DNA of 8,183 nucleotides, taken from JANMZR01 sp031383555. GTDB lineage: Bacteria; Bacteroidota; Bacteroidia; Cytophagales; Spirosomataceae. Where the stretch lies: the NCBI GenBank assembly GCA_031383555.1, contig JANMZR010000280.1, forward strand, positions 1 to 8,183. The letters are read 5' to 3'. The translations under genes and the position numbers were made by a program. The notes beneath the pieces are model-generated. The model had not been told where the DNA came from. It worked only from the letters and a program-made list of their open reading frames with translations, and ran no database searches. Every line of letters starts with the position of its first letter. Position 1 is the first letter of the stretch. Below, piece by piece: positions 6,515-8,183 of this stretch.

Positions 6515-6721
6515 TTAACAACATTTTTTGTCTAGTTGGATTGGTGGACAAGCAACACTTCCGTAACTACAATACACACAGCAGTCGCCTTGTTTTGGTT
6601 TAAGAACTTGTTTGCAATTTTCACATTCGTAAAAATATTGGCAAGCGTTTGTCGGCATTGTTTCTTCTTTCTTGTGTCCGCAGTTTGGGCAAGTGATTTC
6701 CGATATTAAAATTGCGTCCAT
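6515..6721 (-). CDS. Small Cys-rich GDCCVxC-family protein
   Basis: A 68-residue protein with 11 cysteines, matching the GDCCVxC (seleno)protein family that accompanies mercury/metal genes in Bacteroidota and other bacteria. Visible elements: C11-x-x-C14 and C33-x-x-C36, arranged like a zinc ribbon; the family signature GDCCVYCSYGS at 45-55; a CPP motif at 58-60; and a terminal Cys pair C67-C68. In some family members one Cys of the signature is selenocysteine; here every position is encoded as Cys, with no in-frame TGA. No membrane segment, so it should be cytoplasmic. Its ATG overlaps the MerTP stop by one base (TAATG at 6719-6723), so translation is coupled. A soluble thiol protein made with a metal importer could receive or buffer the incoming ion. 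That role is inferred. Confidence 0.88.
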   Translation of the reverse strand: MDAILISEITCPNCGHKKEETMPTNACQYFYECENCKQVLKPKQGDCCVYCSYGSVACPPIQLDKKCC

Positions 6722-7323
6722 TATGATATGATTTTACTTTTTAGTGATTTGTAGCCTGTCGAGTTGATGGCTTTTTCGATCTCTTTTATGCTCGTTTGTT
6801 TACTGTCAAACTTTACAATGGCGTTGCCTTTCTGGTAAGAAACTTGAACTTCAACGATGCCTTTTAGTTTGCTAATTTCTGTCTTTACGTGGTGTTCGCA
6901 ACCCGAACAAGTCATTCCCTTAACAGTAAACTCCGCCTTTTGAATTTCGGAAGTTTGGGTAATATTTGCCTTAATTTCTGTCTTTGGGAAAAAGATGTGG
7001 GCATAACTTGGGAATGATAAAAGTAGAATCGTCATAAAGGTAATAATTCCTAAAAATGATTTCGTTAGCATAAAATTTGGTTTTTGAGTAGTTTCACAAT
7101 GACAGTCAATTTTTTGTTGTAGTTTTAGTTTTTGATACCAAGCAAAGCCAAGAACTAAAATAGTTATACCAATAAAATAGGGTCGAAAAGGTTCGAGCCA
7201 CGAAAACGTAGATGCAAGGCCACTTGAACCCGCAACGATTGCTAAAACGGGCGTAATGCAACACAAAGACGATGCAATTGCTGTCAAAAGTCCTGCACTA
7301 ATGAGTTTGTTGTCTGTTTTCAT
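6721..7323 (-). CDS. merTP: Mercuric transport protein MerTP (MerT-MerP fusion)
   Basis: A 200-residue inner-membrane protein joining a MerT-like transporter to a MerP-like metal-binding domain. The MerT part has three membrane segments: about 8-31 with the vicinal pair C21-C22 (SSLCCITP), about 48-63, and about 88-111. A Cys pair C74-x-C76 lies in the loop between helices two and three, as in MerT. The C-terminal part, about 130-197, is a heavy-metal-associated fold with GMTCSGC (C139, C142). With helix three exiting to the periplasm, this domain would capture the ion outside and hand it to the membrane Cys pair. Its ATG overlaps the regulator's TGA by four bases (7320-7323). Mercury is the likely substrate by family; no MerA reductase is in the window, so the ion's fate is unclear. 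The N-terminal KTDNK and second-helix context are typical of the Bacteroidota form. Confidence 0.85.
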   Translation of the reverse strand: MKTDNKLISAGLLTAIASSLCCITPVLAIVAGSSGLASTFSWLEPFRPYFIGITILVLGFAWYQKLKLQQKIDCHCETTQKPNFMLTKSFLGIITFMTILLLSFPSYAHIFFPKTEIKANITQTSEIQKAEFTVKGMTCSGCEHHVKTEISKLKGIVEVQVSYQKGNAIVKFDSKQTSIKEIEKAINSTGYKSLKSKIIS

Positions 7324-7694
7324 ATTGTTTCTAAAATTTTATTGTTGTCGAGTATTTTGAAAAATGGTTTGAGCATTTTTTCATATTCCTTTGTCAATGA
7401 GTAAAAAATTGTCTGTGCTTCTTTTTCATACTGAATAAGCTTACGGTCTTTTAGTTTTCGTAAATGTTGAGAAATGGCTGAAATTGTCATACCCAAAATG
7501 TCGCTCAAATCACAAACGCAAAGTCGGTTTTCTTCGTAGAGTAAAAACAGAATTTTTAGTCTTACTTTGTTGCCCGCCAATTCAAGTCCGCTTGATAAAG
7601 TATCAAACGAGCCATTGAGTTCTGAAACTCTATCCTTACAGCGAAAAATCTGTTTAGTGTCCGCCTGTTGTCTAATACAATTGAAGTCTTCCAT
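7320..7694 (-). CDS. ArsR/SmtB-family metal-responsive repressor
   Basis: A 124-residue winged-helix regulator. The DNA-binding core runs about 36-100: LAGNKVRLKIL (39-49) opens the fold, the recognition helix is SAISQHLRKLKD (72-83) and the beta-wing is LIQYEKEAQTIFYSL (86-100). The metal site typical of ArsR/CadC is present as C59-V-C61-D62 at the start of helix 3, with further cysteines C6 and C19 in the N-terminal arm that could complete a three- or four-thiolate site. It leads the merTP operon, so it probably represses its own operon until a thiophilic ion (Hg, possibly Cd/As) binds. Start: the ATG at 7694 was chosen because a longer in-frame start at 7811 would add 39 residues that lie across the promoter and do not resemble ArsR N-termini. 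The regulator is ArsR-type rather than the MerR-type usual for proteobacterial mer operons. Confidence 0.88.
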   Translation of the reverse strand: MEDFNCIRQQADTKQIFRCKDRVSELNGSFDTLSSGLELAGNKVRLKILFLLYEENRLCVCDLSDILGMTISAISQHLRKLKDRKLIQYEKEAQTIFYSLTKEYEKMLKPFFKILDNNKILETI

Positions 7695-7698
7695 AGAG

Positions 7699-7729
7699 TA
7701 AAGGTAGAAAAGTTTCTTATTTAAGCAAA
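7699..7729 (-). promoter_or_regulatory. Bacteroidota promoter of the arsR-merTP operon
   Basis: The minus strand has TTTG (7729-7726), a 19-bp spacer, then TACCTTTA (7706-7699), a near-perfect match to the Bacteroidota pattern TTTG-N19-TAnnTTTG. The -7 box ends only four bases before the ATG at 7694, so a transcript from it would be leaderless or nearly so. Two further full -7 matches (TATTTTTG) lie upstream at 7740-7747 and 7748-7755 but have no TTG at the right distance; if used they would give a leader of about 45 nt. Confidence 0.6.
7713..7728. promoter_or_regulatory. Candidate ArsR operator dyad in the promoter spacer
   Basis: On the minus strand the core CTTA-AA-TAAG flanked by TT and AA forms an imperfect palindrome of 16 bp (six or seven matched pairs, one mismatch). 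It sits wholly between the -33 and -7 elements, where ArsR/SmtB repressors commonly bind and block RNA polymerase. The only metal regulator in view is transcribed from this promoter, which fits autorepression. The dyad is AT-rich and short, so chance is possible. Confidence 0.45.
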
Positions 7730-7846
7730 TACTAAAATACAAAAATACAAAAATAGCCGATAATTTATTGCTCTCCGTTGATGGTCGCTTTGTCGCTCCA
7801 TAGGGTTGCACATTATACCAAAGTATTCACCAAGTTCAACTGGTTA

Positions 7847-8016
7847 GGGCTTGGCGTGGTGCTGGGTTTTGTAATCTGTCAGCCTGCAACCTTCGCCCAT
7901 TGAAATTAGAAAAGTTCAATTAATTATTAATCTTCAAAATACTTACGTCCTTTGGAAATAACGCAGAATAGGGCACAAAAAGACGAGTTAGTTACGCCCA
8001 ACATCATGCCAAACCC
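7847..8016. repeat. 20-bp imperfect inverted repeat spanning 170 bp
   Basis: The left arm 7847-7866 (GGGC TTGGCGTGGTGCTGGG) pairs with the right arm 7997-8016: 16 Watson-Crick pairs, two G-T pairs and two C-A mismatches, with every difference a transition. Just outside or inside each arm, both sides read GTTA (7843-7846, 7991-7994) and AATCTGT (7873-7879, 8024-8030) in the same direction. The 130 bp between the arms hold no credible gene. This may be a small mobile element, a decayed recombination site or the remains of an insertion next to the metal operon. The whole gap 7695-8130 is otherwise gene-free apart from the promoter features. Confidence 0.45.
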
Positions 8017-8094
8017 ATGTCGGAATCTGTGAATATTGTAAAACTTTTGAAAAATTTTATAACATATTACTTTATCAATATTTTCAAATTTGTA

Positions 8095-8114
8095 TGGTAG
8101 TAATGGTACTACCA
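8095..8114. promoter_or_regulatory. Perfect 8-bp dyad before the partial gene at 8131
   Basis: TGGTAGTA (8095-8102) and TACTACCA (8107-8114) are perfect inverted repeats around ATGG and end 16 bases before the ATG at 8131. It could be an operator or a leader hairpin. A weak -7-like box, CAAATTTG (8085-8092; first base off consensus), lies just upstream without a matching TTG, so the promoter is not secure. Confidence 0.4.
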
Positions 8115-8130
8115 AATAAAAATTAATACA

Positions 8131-8183
8131 ATGAATAATTCAAATCAAAATGTTCGTCAAAATCAAAATGCAGGTCAAAATCA
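8131..8183 (+). CDS. Asn/Gln-rich protein, N-terminus only (runs off window)
   Basis: ATG at 8131 opens a frame that stays open to the window end (17 complete codons). The visible residues, MNNSNQNVRQNQNAGQN, are almost all Asn and Gln, encoded by a loosely repeated CAAAAT pattern. This low-complexity start gives no family. The gene is separated from the metal operon by a repeat-rich gap and points the other way. The ATG is supported by an A-rich upstream stretch and the nearby dyad at 8095-8114. The downstream sequence decides what it is. Confidence 0.5.
   Translation, partial: MNNSNQNVRQNQNAGQN

Noticed and set aside
7695..7811. Upstream extension of the ArsR gene to the ATG at 7811
   Set aside because: The extra 39 residues do not resemble ArsR N-termini and would cover the promoter and dyad. 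The start at 7694 gives a normal family length.
7843..8002. Integron attC site (GTTAGGGC at left, GCCCAAC at right)
   Set aside because: The two ends do not pair with each other in the attC manner, no integrase gene is present, and the pairing that does exist uses different bases. Kept only as an unclassified inverted repeat.
7927..8115. 62-codon leftward open frame
   Set aside because: It lies across one arm of the inverted repeat and the 8-bp dyad, has no domain, and its composition looks non-coding.
1..8183. tRNA, rRNA or tmRNA genes
   Set aside because: No cloverleaf with a CCA-type end, no rRNA core motif and no tmRNA tag frame was seen on either strand by eye.

Overview
The window looks like a low-GC Bacteroidota chromosome, probably a Cytophagia, Chitinophagia, Sphingobacteriia or Flavobacteriia relative. 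The signs are AT-rich DNA, no clear Shine-Dalgarno sequences, a promoter of the Bacteroidota type (TTTG, 19 bp, TAnnTTTR), and protein families typical of that phylum (a MerTP fusion, a GDCCVxC protein, a kinase with ELAFQN-type repeats). No rRNA, tRNA, transposase or CRISPR array was found.

Layout. (1) 1-572 has no credible protein gene but is dense in inverted repeats: a hairpin with a leftward T-tract at 24-65, a nested stem at 154-193, two opposite-facing copies of one hairpin sharing a perfect 23-bp inverted repeat (216-238 and 338-360), and a GC-richer cluster of overlapping hairpins at 445-522. (2) 573-4461, rightward: three tandem single-domain response regulators, then an 832-residue soluble histidine kinase. 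The genes are tightly packed (23-nt gap, 4-nt overlap, 3-nt gap), so they are likely one operon. The kinase has no receiver of its own, so the three receivers are its likely partners. Its N-terminal half is 19 tandem copies of a 21-residue unit, followed by a PAS domain, three more copies, and the HisKA and HATPase modules. (3) 4462-4615 separates convergent genes and holds copy A of a short dispersed repeat. (4) 4616-6166, leftward: a secreted protein with three Ig-like domains and an unrecognised C-terminal half. (5) 6167-6514 has no gene and holds copy B of the same repeat. (6) 6515-7694, leftward: a three-gene metal cassette, ArsR-family sensor, MerTP fusion, then a small Cys-rich GDCCVxC protein, translationally coupled by 4-nt and 1-nt overlaps. 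A Bacteroidota promoter with a dyad inside its spacer sits almost on the ArsR start codon. (7) 7695-8130 has no supported gene but carries that promoter, a 20-bp imperfect inverted repeat spanning about 170 bp, and an 8-bp perfect dyad just before the next gene. (8) An Asn/Gln-rich protein begins at 8131 and runs off the window.

How they work together. The first operon is a cytoplasmic phosphorelay in which one kinase could feed three stand-alone receivers. The second operon is a metal-responsive, probably mercury, cassette: the ArsR protein would block the promoter until metal binds its cysteines, allowing expression of the uptake/handling protein MerTP and the small thiol protein. No mercuric reductase (MerA) is in the window. 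The most unusual items are the recently expanding 63-bp coding repeat in the kinase, split by a PAS domain, and the highly structured non-coding region in front of the operon.
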